This document shows positions 1 through 11,820 of a DNA stretch of 64,000 bases, piece after piece. The position numbers were made by a program, and so were the translations under genes. Origin of the DNA: Ramazzottius varieornatus (taxonomy: Eukaryota > Tardigrada > Eutardigrada > Parachela > Ramazzottiidae). The stretch spans positions 1,257,851 through 1,321,850 of the forward strand of contig BDGG01000002.1 of the NCBI GenBank assembly GCA_001949185.1, read 5' to 3'. Numbering within the stretch: position 1 is the first letter of the stretch; each line of letters begins with the position of its first letter. Under the pieces are notes generated by a model, which saw only the letters and a list, made by a program, of their open reading frames with translations, searched no databases and had not been told where the DNA came from.

Positions 1-1603
1 GTTTCTGAAAACTGTTCAGTGAAACTAATTGCTCCTTTCTTCTCAGGTATCGGTACATTCTTTAGTGAGGAGTGGCACCGTCGGTGCATGCGTGACAATG
101 AGAAACAGATTTCCCTTCGTATGGGATCCAATGTTGATCGGAAGAAGGCGCGGGAATGGACTCCTGAATGTGCCGAAGACTGGATCAGCCTGTTAGCTAA
201 ACTTGAAAGCGAAGGATACCTCTCGGACCCTGCTGCTAGAATAAACTTCGATGAATAAGGCTTCATGTTGGGTTTTGAGAAGGAGGAAGTCTACGCCGCA
301 AGAGGTGTGAAGCATGTCCCTTCTTACACCGACGGAACTACTCGGGACGCTGTCAGCACTTTGTTTTGCGGAGATGCAGCCGGAAAAATGTACAAGCCAT
401 TGGTCCTGTTCGACGGCATTATGCACCTGAAAAGCATGTTCGATAATACCGATGGCAAATTGTACATCGCAGTGAACGGTTCGGGGGTATGGACTGCGAT
501 GTCATAACGGATCACTTCCGGAAGGTTATCTTGCCGAATGCGCTCCAAAAGGTATCACGTTTTTTACGCTATCAAATGTGTGGATGATAGGTGTCTGACG
601 CTTGTTACTGTGATGTGAGCTATGATTTTAACTGTGATCTGCGTTTGCTATCTTGTAGTGCGTCGTTCTTTGCGATGGACATTACAGTCATGTCAACAAC
701 GCTCAGCTTTTCAAACTATGCAGAGACTCCGGGAAAGACATCAAACTCATCTGTCTTCCTGCGGGACAAACGGATAAATTGCAGCCGTTGCATAACTGCA
801 CGTTCGGATGTATGAAGGTGAAGTGGACTAACTATAAGGCGTCCAAACGCCTTGATTCTTCGTTCGAGGTAAAGAGCATTGCCTGAAGTTCTTATTAATT
901 AACTTTGCTCTCTGGAAATTTATGTTACTCTTCAGATAACTCGCAACACCTTTGCTGGGCACTTGGCATTGCACTGCACCCCAGAAGCTTCCAGATTCTC
1001 TTTCGAGTTCGAAGCACCACTGAAGAGCGGCTTCAAGAATACTGGCATACTCCCTTTTTCACCCGAGAGGATTCGTGCAACTGTCGACAAGGAGTTAGCA
1101 GCTCAAGACGCACCCGTATTGCCCGTGCTGACTAAGGAAAGTTCGCCGATGAAGGACGTGTCCAAGATTCTTCGTTCTATAGTTTCTGGGGATGAAGATA
1201 AAATTAATGCGAGTATTGAATCCATCGCAAGCATCTATGGCGGTCACAAGTCAGTTGCGGAGACCGTAGTAGCTGCAGCAGGTAAAGCTTTCTCATTTTC
1301 GAAGCCGAAAGAACAGAAGAAACCGAAGGATCAGAGACTTGCTCTTGAGAGAGGCAGAAACGTTCTCGACACTGAGTACGTCGCAGCAATTAAGAACGAA
1401 ATCGGGCACGACAGGCTCTGAAGGATGCAAAGAAGAGCAAAGCTTCGGAAATTGCAGGTGAAGTGCCGAAAAATCGTGGAAGACCGAAGACTGTCCAGAT
1501 CGAACTGCCAGTGGCCGTTAGTAAAAGGACAAGATCGAAGTCTGCCAAAGCAGATTTACCCGTCGCTTCGAAGAAAGGCAGGTCGAAGAAGGTCAAAAAC
1601 TGA
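1..1603 (+). pseudogene. Jerky/tigger-like DDE transposase remnant, 5' end outside window
   Basis: Remnant of a DDE_1 (tigger/pogo/jerky-like) DNA-transposon transposase. Recognisable blocks run in order: a helical segment before the core (19-255), a first catalytic-Asp block reading NFDE then stop then GF at about 246-264, a block at 265-505, a second catalytic block DGHYSHVNN with LPAGQTDKLQPLH at about 675-785, a C-terminal region at 990-1410, and a basic tail with a GRPKT motif in another frame at about 1422-1603. The family normally has an uninterrupted NFDESGF; here TAA replaces the Ser codon. The third catalytic Asp (QPLD in the family) is His. At least two frame changes and several stops make it non-functional. 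A better preserved relative lies at 49543-52016. Family assignment is secure; the exact subfamily is not. Confidence 0.8.
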
Positions 1604-2767
1604 TATCGTTCCGTGGTCGGACAAGTGTAGTTCCTTTTTCTACCTCAAATATCAGGAAAAAGTTAGCTGACTGTTGTCGCAGTTGGAGAACTGGGTTATG
1701 CTATTTCCTGTTCATCTTAATGCTTTGTCGGGGTTTGCCGGTTCCAGTTGATCCGCTGGATCGCATTAGAAGCTTTAATAAAATCAGATGCAAAGCGGCA
1801 ATGTATGGTGAAAGCCAGTTCTGTTTCAATCGTAAGCGAACACAGCTGGCGGAGCCGCTGTTTCGGAAATGACTTCCCCATAATTTTGTCCATCCCCACA
1901 ATTAGGCCAGCCGCGTGTACATTCTTAAGCCTTAAAGTTCTGCCACCTCGCCACCCCCCCCCCCCCCGTATTCTACAGAATCATACCGTGCGCCCAGTCC
2001 ATTCCCGGACCAAAATGCATATTCAGAAATCATCAAAATCTTAGCAGTAGGCCGCAAAGGCCTACTCAAAGTCACAGCGGAAATCTAGTTTCAACAAGCA
2101 GCGGATGCTGAATAGGATGAACTTTTCGAATACGGAGAGGCCAGTCAGGTTCAGCACTCAACCTCCTTTGCGACCTGCACGTGGTTGAGATTCATTTCAT
2201 TTGGATTTTTGAGATTTGGTTTGGCTCTCCCTTTTTTTCGCCGTTCACAACGGTCCTTGCTTTCCTTAACTTTGTTGGACACGATGTGCTACTTCGACAC
2301 AACCAGCCATCGATGGCTGAGAACTTCATTCATGCTTTACCCTGGATGCTCGGGTGCTTCGAAGGATGCGCTGCTGTAGAAGCTGTCGCTGAAATATCAG
2401 AGGTACGTGTGACACTGGGAATATAGGATCACGGCTTTTGCGGGACAGTCCCTACTTAGCCGAGTAGACGTACGCACACATCAGAACCATGAAAGATGAT
2501 GCTTCAAGGTAAGTTTTGCTTCGAGGCTGAAGTACGCAATTTTACAGAGGTGCGCAAGTTGAACGCGGTTGGCTTTGGTTTGGCAGGTGGCTCATGCTGT
2601 TTCGTTACCCTTCCGGCGTCTACCTACCATTCCACTGACTGATAGGAGCACCTGGGGATGTCTGCTGCCTGCATAGTGAGGAATTCTTTGCAGATACGAC
2701 TGACTGTTCGAAAATCGACAGAAGGTTAAATCTTCCATTCCATGGATCGGCCTTGCATGCATTGTTT
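1604..2767. other. No recognised gene; contains a C14 run
   Basis: No reading frame here resembles a protein I recognise. A run of 14 C lies at 1954-1967. The rest is unique-looking intergenic sequence. Confidence 0.5.
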
Positions 2768-2901
2768 AGACCAGTCCCTGGCCGTAGGAAGTGGCATCAA
2801 GAGCTCCCGTGATGATAACCACAACACTGCACCATGTTCTGCAGCGCAAAACTGCAGGGGCGCAGTTGAGCGGTCCACTTCCTACGTCCAGGGGCTGGTC
2901 T
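2768..2901. repeat. Imperfect inverted repeat, 27-bp arms
   Basis: Arms 2768-2794 and 2875-2901 are reverse complements with only a couple of mismatches, around an 80-bp spacer. This is a MITE-like or hairpin structure. No target duplication was recognised. Confidence 0.6.
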
Positions 2902-3900
2902 GAACGATTTACACAAGGCCGATCTGTCTGCCATTTCGGTAACCGGGTCTTTGATCAACAATCAACGGTTACTGCCACATGTACCTGCGAAAGCCATAGC
3001 AGCGACCCATGTGCCGTTATCCATTGAATGTTGATTTGCGAAATTCAGCACTGTCGGTACAGCCCTGTTGGTGGCCCCAGTGACTAGGACTATGCTTGCT
3101 CCCGACACAGAATTGTTCCGTGCATAACCGACGAGACAAGGCCGTGCTCGTGCACAGCCTTGTTTGATGTCAGTTGATGATTCCATGCATTAGTTTCTGA
3201 CCGTGTTCTAGGTGCGGTAAAATCACTAGCAGGAAGACTGCACGATGCCGGACTGTCCCTTTTGGCCAACTTTATGGTAAATTTGAAACCATTTTATTGA
3301 CCTCTGAGATTTATCCTAAAGATTCAAGTTGCGCCTTAACCAACCTCCCTGTTCTTTTTCTAGTGTATTCTAGTGCCGAAGCTCCCGTTGCTGTTCCTGC
3401 TGTGGATACCTAAAGAATAATACGGGTCTGTCCCTCTTGAGTGAATTTTCCGGTACGCAGTTCTTTTCCCAAGCTTTCACTTTCGCTTGCATTTAATTTC
3501 ATGTGCATAATCTTGCAAGCAGTTCCGCAGATGCCGACCGATGGCCCAACGGCATACCGGAGTGATGTCGCAACCCTTCGACTACCAGCAAAGCCTCCTT
3601 TCTTCTTTCTGGCGGGAAATTGTTAGTCTTTTGTAGGTCTTGAGCCTTTGAAGCAGTTTACTCTCTCTGATCTTCTTTTGAGTTTTTACAGCTTTCGATG
3701 GGCGGAAAACAAACATTTAGATTTTCTAAAAACTTCGAACTTCACCTACTGATAACTTCGGTTTCCCAGATCTTAAAAGTTCGAATTTCGGAGCAGTAAA
3801 GATCACCACCAGCATCCAGAAATTCAGTCTTGAGAACTTCACGAACGACGAAATTTTCCCGCAACATATTTTACGGAAAATTTTCACAGGAGTCCTCCTT
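2902..3900. other. No recognised gene
   Basis: Only short open frames without family resemblance. AT-rich towards the right end, where the inverted repeat family described next begins. Confidence 0.4.
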
Positions 3901-3908
3901 AATTTCTC

Positions 3909-4720
3909 GGGAATCCGGTCAGTGTTGTTTCGATCAATACAATTGATAATTGAAAATGGCCGAAAACGAGGGTTTTGGAATTCCAATACGACAATTTCAA
4001 ATTGAAAATTGCAGGCTGGACAATTTTGATATTAATTAGAACTGTAGTGGAATTCGGAAAACAGAACAAAATTATAATTGGTAATCGAAATACAGAATGT
4101 AGCAATTCAAATTATTGAATTTGCGCAAAACAGCGTGGTAAAGCGCACGTAGGTGCATCAAGTGTCGGAGTTTCTAGGCGTGTTTGACGCTTAATTGGCC
4201 GAATGTGTGTGCGTATGTGCATGTCGCACGATGGCGAATGACACGATGCTTAGTACTGCGTAGCTTCCTGAACCACGCGCGGTGCTTCAAAGTACAAGCG
4301 AAGTTGAACCCCGGTCCCAATACTTTTCTCTACTAACCCCTAAGGGATGTTTCGCGGTTATGGTGGCATACGCGCGAGACTTTCAGAAGCATGACAATCG
4401 GGTTGACGTCAGCGCATCCGTACACAGTGCCTTGGCAGTACCATGCTTTGTGCTAAACATCTGACGGGCATTCTACGCGCATGAAACGAGAGGTTTGCGG
4501 TACGTTACAGTACGTATGAATGATATTATTAGAATGACGAAAATGAACTAATATTAAAATAACATCAAATGCTGTCGCGAGCTGAATTCCAATTAATTGT
4601 AATTACTAATTCAGCTGGATTGAATCTCACATGATTGAGATAGCTGTGGCCCGAGGTATTCCAAGTAATCGTAATTGCAAGGAGAATCAAAAAAGTCCTA
4701 TTGAAACAGCACTGATGGCG
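3909..4720 (+). repeat. Dispersed repeat, copy A (inverted partner at 6100-6905)
   Basis: About 800 bp that match 6100-6905 in reverse orientation in several blocks: the AT-rich start with GATAATTGAAAATGGCCGAAA (about 3945-3965), the stretch around 4090-4130, the block at 4285-4460, and the AT-rich end at 4570-4700. Divergence is high, so the copies are old. No protein is recognisable. The AT-rich end resembles the sequence at 24640-24690, suggesting further copies. Confidence 0.65.
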
Positions 4721-4871
4721 GTTAGGGATCGGGATCGGGATCGCGACCAGCACCAGCAACGGGTACATGTCCAAGCTTCAGATCGTCAACGCATGGTCAC
4801 GAACGGGGGTACCGGATTGTGAGACGAGAACTGTGCAACCCTGACCCAGAGCAACGCTCTAGCATTAGCGG

Positions 4872-5302
4872 CTTCCTAGCACACTGGGATAAAATTAGCT
4901 AGTGGTCCCGACCACTGGGAGGGCCGAGCGAGTGCGACCGAACACCGAGAAAACCAACATGTTATGCAACACCCCCTTCCTCCACTCACACCATTGCGGA
5001 GACAAAGACGAGTCGGCTGAACGCTGCAGACGTGTTCTCGGTAACGGACTGAATAGGGTTTTCGATCTACAAACCAAAATTTCGAGCACTCCGATCAAGT
5101 AGCGCATTATTTCACACTGCAGAGTTTGAAATTTCAGCAAGCTTCATCTTTGGCGACATCCATTGAAATCATGACAAACTCAAAAGGGCCTCGCTTCGAT
5201 CGGCCTGATTCTCAGATGCCTGTAACAATCTCGCTCGCTCGGCCGTTCCAGTGGTCAGGAGTCCTGATATATCATATATCATATTTATCCCAGCACTAGT
5301 CA
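4872..5302. repeat. MITE-like element with terminal inverted repeats (family M1, copy 1)
   Basis: The left end (about 4872-4930) and right end (about 5237-5302) are inverted copies, sharing the GGCCGAGCGAG core and the CACTGGGA / TCCCAGTG edge. The interior 4897-5213 is almost identical, in reverse orientation, to 7808-8123 inside the Ly6-like gene's second intron. A third, more diverged copy is at 14131-14359. Non-coding. Confidence 0.75.
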
Positions 5303-5578
5303 GGACCACTTGCTTGTGCTGGTTCAGGTCGAAAATCTGATGGACTTGCAGAAGAGACAAGATCGGAATTCAAGTGGGGCACAGTGAATCAGGCGTGTCC
5401 CGTGGATCACTTGGCGCGCCAGGTCCAATTCGCTGGTTGCTCTGATTCCACCAAAATTTCGAATTTCGTACAAACAGGTCAACAGTACAGTTAACTCGGC
5501 CTGCACAAAAGCTCAAATTCTGTGCAGCGATATCAGGCAAAACAAAAGCTTCGTGGATTGCTCCATGGCATAAAACCT

Positions 5579-5755
5579 GTACGGGCACGAAGGGGAAGTT
5601 TGGAGCATGTTAAAAGTTTGGACCATACAATTGCGAAACAGCTGGACGGAAATACGTGCGTACGAGTGCTGTTCACACAAATGCACTTTCTGGCAATTTT
5701 CTATGGTTTAATCCGTCTTTTCCGTCTGATCCAAACTCCCCCTTCGTGCTTGTAC
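5579..5755. repeat. Palindromic MITE-like element (family M2, copy 1)
   Basis: About 177 bp with terminal inverted repeats of about 26 bp beginning GTACGGGCACGAAGGGG and ending in its complement. A related element is at 53856-54028. Non-coding. Confidence 0.75.
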
Positions 5756-5868
5756 GTATGCTGTGCAAGGCGGCAATATGACTTGCACGCAGGTCCAGGA
5801 ACGGCTGGCTGTATCGGTTGGTGCACCAACCCATTTCGGATGCTTGTTTCTCATCGGAGTAATATGCA

Positions 5869-6069
5869 GTACACGCACGACGAGAAAATATGGGCCAGTA
5901 AGAATTATGGACCAGGCGGAAAAGACGGCAAAATGGGAATCCAACCGTAGAAAAGTGACAGAAAGCACATCAATGTGAATGCGTCGCGTGCTTACGTTCT
6001 TCCGTACTGCCATAGCGAAAAGGCCTAGTCCATAATTTTCACTGGCCCATAATTTTTCGTCGTCCGTGC
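5869..6069. repeat. Palindromic MITE-like element (family M3, copy 1)
   Basis: About 200 bp with roughly 46-bp terminal inverted repeats starting CACGCACGACG and containing ATTATGGGCCAGT-like sequence. Other members are at 13520-13693, 16062-16541 and 16569-16768, with half copies at about 11015-11068 and 59597-59650. M2 and M3 share the GTACACGCACGA-type tip, so they may be one superfamily. Confidence 0.75.
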
Positions 6070-6099
6070 CCAGCTTGCGAGTTTTAAGCAGTGTTGCTC

Positions 6100-6905
6100 T
6101 AATATGAATTTTTCGATTCTAATTGCATTCACGATTAATCAGAATACTTCGGGCGGCAGCAATTTCAATTATCTGAGACTCTGCTCAGCTGAATTAGCAA
6201 TTACAATTAGCCAGAATTCAGCTTGCATCAGCAATTTAAATTATTTCAATTGTTGTGGTTCATTTTTTGGATCTGGATATTCCCCAAATACCGTGTTTTA
6301 ATGCGACTTAAGCCTATCGTTTCATAAGCGTGGAATGGATGTTGGATGTTTAGCTCAAAACATGTTGTACTCAAGGCATTAAACACGAATGCGCTGATGG
6401 AAGCAAGTATTGTAATGCTTCCTGGAGCCGTGCGCGTACATCGTCACGGGAAACATCCCTCCAGAGGTCGGTAGGGAAAAATACCGGGACCGGGCTTGAA
6501 CTTCGCGCTTACATCGCTGCACCGCGCATGATCCGCAAATCAACACTGTAAGCCTCGTGCCTTTCTCCTTCGTGCGACATGCACATGCGCATAGCCGGCA
6601 TAGGTGTTCGCCCAATCGAGCGCTAAAGACACCCAGAAACTCCGATACTTGGGACACCCACGTGCGTTTTACCGCGCTGTAGGGCGCAAATCCAATATTC
6701 TGAATAGCCACATTCTGTATTTCGATTACCAATTATAAATTCTTCCGTTTTCAGAATTCTAATACAATTCTAATTTATATCGGAATTACCCAGCTTGGGA
6801 TTCCCAGTTTCAATTGTCCTATTGGAATTCAAAAACGGTCGTTTTCGGCCATTTTCAATTATCAATTGTAATGGTCGGAGCAACACTGGTTTTAGGGGTG
6901 GTTTG
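6100..6905 (-). repeat. Dispersed repeat, copy B (inverted partner of 3909-4720)
   Basis: Reverse-orientation copy of the repeat at 3909-4720. Matching blocks keep the same order on the minus strand, including the AT-rich ends and the central block at 6335-6540. Confidence 0.65.
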
Positions 6906-7260
6906 CGTTCAATGGAGACAATGGGGGTAGCCAACAGCGAGAAGGATTGCACGGGTCATAGCAGTCAAGGGTCGACTTCATTAACACTGTAGTGTTTATG
7001 CACAGATTGTGTCCGATTGAAATCCGTGGCATGGAAACACTGATACCACCATATCACAATGCGAAAATTTTATTGTTATTCAAACAGTTCCAGACTAAGT
7101 GAGTTTTGCGTTCAGTCACCGTGCTGACCACATTCAACTCTCACACATACTTGGTCGAGTTGGTCGTTTATGGAGTGGTGCAACCATCGAATATTCTTTT
7201 GCCGCACTTTGGTTGTGTAGCATGAGTTGAGCCAATAAATTGTATCTTCCGCAGGGCGAA

Positions 7261-8415
7261 ATGGGTCGTTGTGAGTTCAGTGTACACGATAGTATCGGAG
7301 TCTTGGTGAAATGCCCCATTCTGCTTACCGTTATCTTAACCGCGTGTGTGGCGGAATCAACTTCTGCGCATGTAGAAGATTTTGAATGTTTAATATGTGA
7401 ATCTGGCAGCGGAATAAGTGAGAAATGTCTGGACCCCATACGACCTCACTTTGACGATTACCGGAAGTGTTCCACCGGTCATTGCTTCGTGCGTCATACT
7501 GGATCAGGTAAGTTCGCCGATCTGTACGAGTCGAGCTAGACTTGTTCTTGGGCTCCCACGAATGATAGTATAAACTAGTACGCAGTTAAGCTAACGTGTT
7601 GTTACAGCGAGATCAGTGGATCGGGGCTGCCTTGACATATTGTCGGATGACGAACAGACGCATTGTGCAACTTTGGAATCGTCGCTGAAGAACCAGTCTG
7701 TACTAAACGCAGGCGTCGGCACTGATGAATGCTGGGTCTGCGGGGCCACCAAGTGCAATGTCGTACCACTGCGACTGACGGTAAGCAGTAATGATATCCA
7801 CTTTTCATCAGGCCGATCGAAGCGAGGCCCTTTTGAGTTTGTCATGATTTCAATGGATGTCGCCAAAGATGAAGCTTGCTGAAATTTCAAACTCTGCAGT
7901 GTGAAATAATGCGCTACTTGATCGGAGTGCTCGAAATTTTGGTTTGTAGATCGAAAACCCTATTCAGTCCGTTACCGAGAACACGTCTGCAGCGTTCAGC
8001 CGACTCGTCTTTGTCTCCGCAATGGTGTGAGTGGAGGAAGGGGGTGTTGCATAACATGTTGGTTTTCTCGGTGTTCGGTCGCACTCGCTCGGCCCTCCCA
8101 GTGGTCAGGACCAGTTGCTAGTTCTACCACTTTGCTAGCGCTTTCTCTTGATCAGCAAGGACCGTTCTATTTTGGTTAATAGAATAACGTCTCGTTTTGC
8201 AGGAGAAAACAATGTCATGGATAATATTCGTGGGCGCTGCTATTGGATGCGTTTCAGGGACTATTTTCATTTCGGCTCTTCTATGGTATTGTCGATGGTT
8301 GTACCAGGGAGGAAAGGTGTCAGTCGACCTGAGTGGCCCGCAGATATACGTGATCAGGAACGAAAATTCTCTATGGGACTTCGTGGACCGTATTTCTAAT
8401 CTTGGGCGAAAATAA
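7261..8415 (+). CDS. Ly6/three-finger domain protein with C-terminal membrane segment
   Basis: Three exons, 7261-7507, 7608-7780 and 8203-8415, with GT-AG introns and matching phases, give 210 aa. The order is a signal peptide (about residues 10-35), then a ten-cysteine ectodomain spaced CxxC..C..C..C..C..C..CxxC..CN, the hallmark of the Ly6/uPAR/quiver three-finger fold, then a hydrophobic helix (about 145-168) and a tail of about 40 residues. Most Ly6 proteins are secreted or GPI-anchored, so a transmembrane end with a cytoplasmic tail is less usual. It probably sits at the cell surface and modulates a receptor or channel, but the partner cannot be inferred. I chose ATG 7261, just after an acceptor-like TTCCGCAG, so a 5' non-coding exon may exist upstream. 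Intron 2 holds an M1 element (7808-8123). A diverged, broken paralogue lies at 52811-53223. Confidence 0.75.
7808..8123. repeat. MITE-like element M1, copy 2, inside intron 2 of the Ly6-like gene
   Basis: Nearly identical to 4897-5213 in reverse orientation. It sits wholly inside the intron, so splicing is probably tolerated. High identity suggests recent movement or conversion between the copies. Its left end lacks the outer inverted repeat seen in copy 1. Confidence 0.8.
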
Positions 8416-9335
8416 TGAGCGCAGTCCGACAAAGCTAGGTGACGCGGCCAGGGCTCGAAAGGAATGTCCTGGATTGAAGTCCAGAGTTTGGAAGCAGCTT
8501 TGCAGTATCTCGTTGCAGTTTTGCAAACAGCACGCGAGGCTATATGATTCAGTGTGAAAGGTGAAAACCTGGATTCAATGTCTTCTGTTCCTGCCTGGGT
8601 CATTTGTAGCATGTTTTTGCAAATTATTTACAGTTTTCACATTGTTTTCACATTGCTTTTTGTTTCGTACTGTGTCAATAGTTTTGGACGCGTGTCATCT
8701 GGTTGACACCGAGAACACGGACTACAGCAACACTGTAGATGCAGCAGAAAACTGGCAGTTATTTCGTGATATTAACGGAGGCTGTAACCGGCCGGCGTAA
8801 CAGCGGAAGAAAATGCGGATCGAGTTAGCATTACACGTGGAGCGCGAATATGGAAAGCTAAATACGATAAATGAGCCAATTCTTATCCCCTCCGAAAGTT
8901 CGGCCCAGTCACATGACAGGCCCATAAAATAATCCCCGGGAAATGCTAACTGGACCACGATCAACCGGTGTCTAATTTACGAGCAAGTCGTGTGACTGCG
9001 CAAAGCTTCGAGGGAATACAGTACGAGATAAACGACATAGGTCGGGTATGTCGATTTTCGCACCATAATTTGGGCAACGCGAAAAGTTTGAATATCATCG
9101 ACGACGCTTGATTCATCTCTCATCATACGCCTGTTCATACAACTTTAGGCTTTTCAACATTGGACTGACCCATCTCTCTCCCAGGGCAAATTCCTGTGGT
9201 CTACAACGCGTTATCTTTCGCATACCTAGTAAGACCTCGAACAGAAGGAACAATCTATCTCGAGAAAAAAGAAGCGGTTGATGACATGCAACAGGAGCTG
9301 AGAAAATGTATGCCCGAATTACGTCGTCTACTTCC
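8416..9335. other. 3' flank of Ly6-like gene, duplicated part to about 8850
   Basis: The segment at about 8680-8845 matches 54200-54345, so it belongs to the same ancient duplication as the gene. An open frame at 9186-9399 follows an acceptor-like CTCTCCCAG but runs into the element at 9336, and I see no family resemblance. Confidence 0.5.
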
Positions 9336-9478
9336 TACTGTAAAAATCCGCTGCGTCCGCGCAGTACGTACACGTAACGATGCACCGCCGGGGGGTTGAA
9401 CAGGCAGTAAAGACGGACTGGTGCTGTACTTCACGTGTACAATGACGTGCTACGCGGACGCAGCGAATTTATACAGTA
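9336..9478. repeat. Short palindromic MITE-like element
   Basis: About 143 bp. Its terminal inverted repeats of about 34 bp start TACTGTA and contain CGCTGCGTCCGCG. Only the middle 70 bp or so is unpaired. Confidence 0.75.
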
Positions 9479-9768
9479 ACCAGCCAATGCTGTTTGTGTG
9501 AAGCACCGGGTCGGCTGATCCAGGGTCGGTTGGTCTCACTTTTTTCGTCAGCCGTCCAAGAACTGCACTGACAGCCGACCGGTAGTCGCGATTCATCGTA
9601 ATGAGGAATATCTAGGTACGCAGGAAATACTTCCAAGTAAATCCTCCTTCTTTTTCTTATTGATAATAACGGTACGGAAAACTCCATATCCGGACGTAGG
9701 AGCTTTTAAACAAACTCAATAGAACACCTTCTAAGATGACGCACGTTTCTACTGTTACTGGCTGGTAG

Positions 9769-11186
9769 CGTGCGCCACCTGGGACATCGATCTTGTCTAC
9801 GGTATGTTTGCAGCTCCCGCGTGTACCGAGACACCGACTCATCGGATGGACAGAGTACCCACTGAGGTAAACGGTTACGAGCCACTGACCGAGCATTAGG
9901 ATACGTTCGTGCAGTAACGGGAAAGGACAGGAAACAAGCAGAGTAGAGAACAGATGAGGCGAACAATATCTTGCGCAAGTTGCGTTTCCAGGTTCGCTGA
10001 GTGGCTGCAAGGGGCTGCGAAGCTATGATAGCTGCACCACGAGGTTTCCACCATTTTTGTCAACATCAAGGCATGATTAAGTGGATCTGCATCTGGCGCT
10101 AATCGAACTGTTGGGACTTAATGAGCGTTGCCGTACATCCGCCCCAGACGGGATCCACGCCAAAATGGCCTATTCCACCGTTAAACTCCATAGGGATGTT
10201 CAGAACCACGAAGATGAGCCAACTGTTCAGTATGAAGATCGCACACCACTTCGGAAGGGAGAAGTACCGATACTTGAGGGGAAAGAACACAGCTACGGAG
10301 CGGTTGATGGCCAGACAGAGGATAAGACCGAGCTGATCGGAAGGAACACCCAAGGCATGAGGGTCTCGACCAGTACCATGTGCCCGATCAGCATACCCAA
10401 GCCTTTGCGCAAACTCCGTGTCATCCATATGGTTATTAAGCGAAAACTATCCAGAAGACCAATGGAGAGGAAGAAATAAATCTTCAGTCTGTAACGAGCG
10501 GCCAGTCTTGATTGATATCTTTGCCATATCGCCGGTTGTGAAATAGTGATGTTGGACAAGGTCCAAAACCTAAGAGAGGAGTAAATGAAGTTATGGTTGA
10601 GCTCTCGGAGTCTCCTGTCCAAATCAGCCTACGCGCGGCTAATGAGCGAGGTGCGTGGTGAATGTACTGTGGCGANNNNNNNNNNNNNNNNNNNNNNNNN
10701 NNNNNNNNNNNNNNNNNNNNNNNNNCCATGATTGATCGTAAATTTGACGTTGCGCGGAAAAGTGCGGACGGAGCCATTTTGTGGTTTTTCACTATCGGAC
10801 TGTCAGTACACTAACTTCTCCCAAAAGCAACGTGCAGTTATGCGCATGGGACACGGTCTTCATTTGCCTGCTTGTATCATTTGAACACGCCCACCGATTT
10901 GCATGATTAGAACACCACCAGGTACAACACACTCTACACTTTCGGATCACGTGGTGGGCGAGTTGCTGGTTCAATCAAGTACTTCTCTACGGCTGATCCT
11001 CCATTCTGCCCTCCTGTCCGCCTGTCCCATAATTTGTACTGTCCCACAATTTCTCGTCGTACATGTCCTGGGTTCTGGACGAGTAGCTCTCTTCGGGTTT
11101 GGCCCTCACAACTTCTCGGAGATGAGACCGCGAGTTCATTCCATTTGCAGTGGAGACTGTGCTTATGGCCAGCTCTCATCAACACG
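9769..11186 (-). pseudogene. Class A GPCR pseudogene block, copy 1
   Basis: On the minus strand, 10600-10100 encodes rhodopsin-class GPCR segments. A TM1/TM2-like stretch (about 10495-10300) is followed, one frame over, by TM3 reading LGLILCLAIN-R-S-VAVFFP and TM4 up to an extracellular Cys (about 10340-10110). The D/ERY Asp is Asn, and Arg is followed by Ser here (Phe in copy 2). The frame change and apparent loss of the loop between TM2 and TM3 are shared with the copy at 58600-59767, so the gene was broken before duplication. TM5-TM7 are not convincing. The gap 10676-10725 lies in its 5' flank, and copy 2 supplies 54 bp there. Relative to copy 2, about 240 bp (9887-10128) are extra. A half M3 element (about 11015-11068) is part of the duplicated block. 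Confidence 0.7.
10676..10725. other. Assembly gap, 50 N
   Basis: Exactly 50 N, probably a placeholder length. The paralogous block shows 54 bp at the equivalent place (about 59250-59303). Confidence 0.95.
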
Positions 11187-11665
11187 TACGGGCTGACACT
11201 TCCAGGATGTCGGGCATCGATTCCATTACACGCCATCTCTACTTTGTCGTTTCGCCTGCACCGGCAGAAAACATTTCCTCTGAACCTTTCTTCTGGTCCT
11301 TCAAAACCCCATCGCCCATAGAACATTTATTAACGCGTTTCCTGCGCAAGAGAAACTCCTGCCTATCTTTCGGACCGATTTTGTCTGAATAGAACCGGAG
11401 TCGAGAGAAAACAAATTGGGATCTTAAGGTTGTTTCGGTATCGCGTGTGGTAGTATGGAATCTTGATTACGTGCTTCACTTTGGACGTACAGAAGTTGAG
11501 ATACAACTACTTAATGGCCCTGGCGTTATACATTTGTCGTGCACTGTGTACGAATACCGCCCATTTAACGTACGTACAGCTCGATATGTGACTGGACGGG
11601 CGTTGATGGCGCATCCAGTGGCAACAGCTGATCAAGATGGTTACTCGGCCTGATGCAGCGATTCC

Positions 11666-11820
11666 ACTTCATCACGGAGAACCATTACGGACCTCCGTCA
11701 GGAGCTCCGTAATGAGTGATTCTACTTTCGATCATTTCGAGCCGGTTATGACAGGAGAAGTGGAATCAATCATTTCGGAGCTCTTGACGGAAGTCCGTGA
11801 TAGCTTCTCGTAATGACTTC
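11666..11820. repeat. Palindromic MITE-like element with 60-bp arms
   Basis: Arms of about 60 bp at 11666-11726 and 11759-11820 are inverted copies containing GAGCTCC and GTGATTC blocks. The spacer is about 30 bp, so the whole element could fold into one long hairpin. Confidence 0.75.

Noticed and set aside
5522-5950. 142-codon frame
   Set aside because: Crosses an M2 and part of an M3 inverted-repeat element; not a gene.
10081-10479. 132-codon plus-strand frame (also at 58738-59052)
   Set aside because: Antisense to the GPCR pseudogene; it is repeated only because the block is duplicated.
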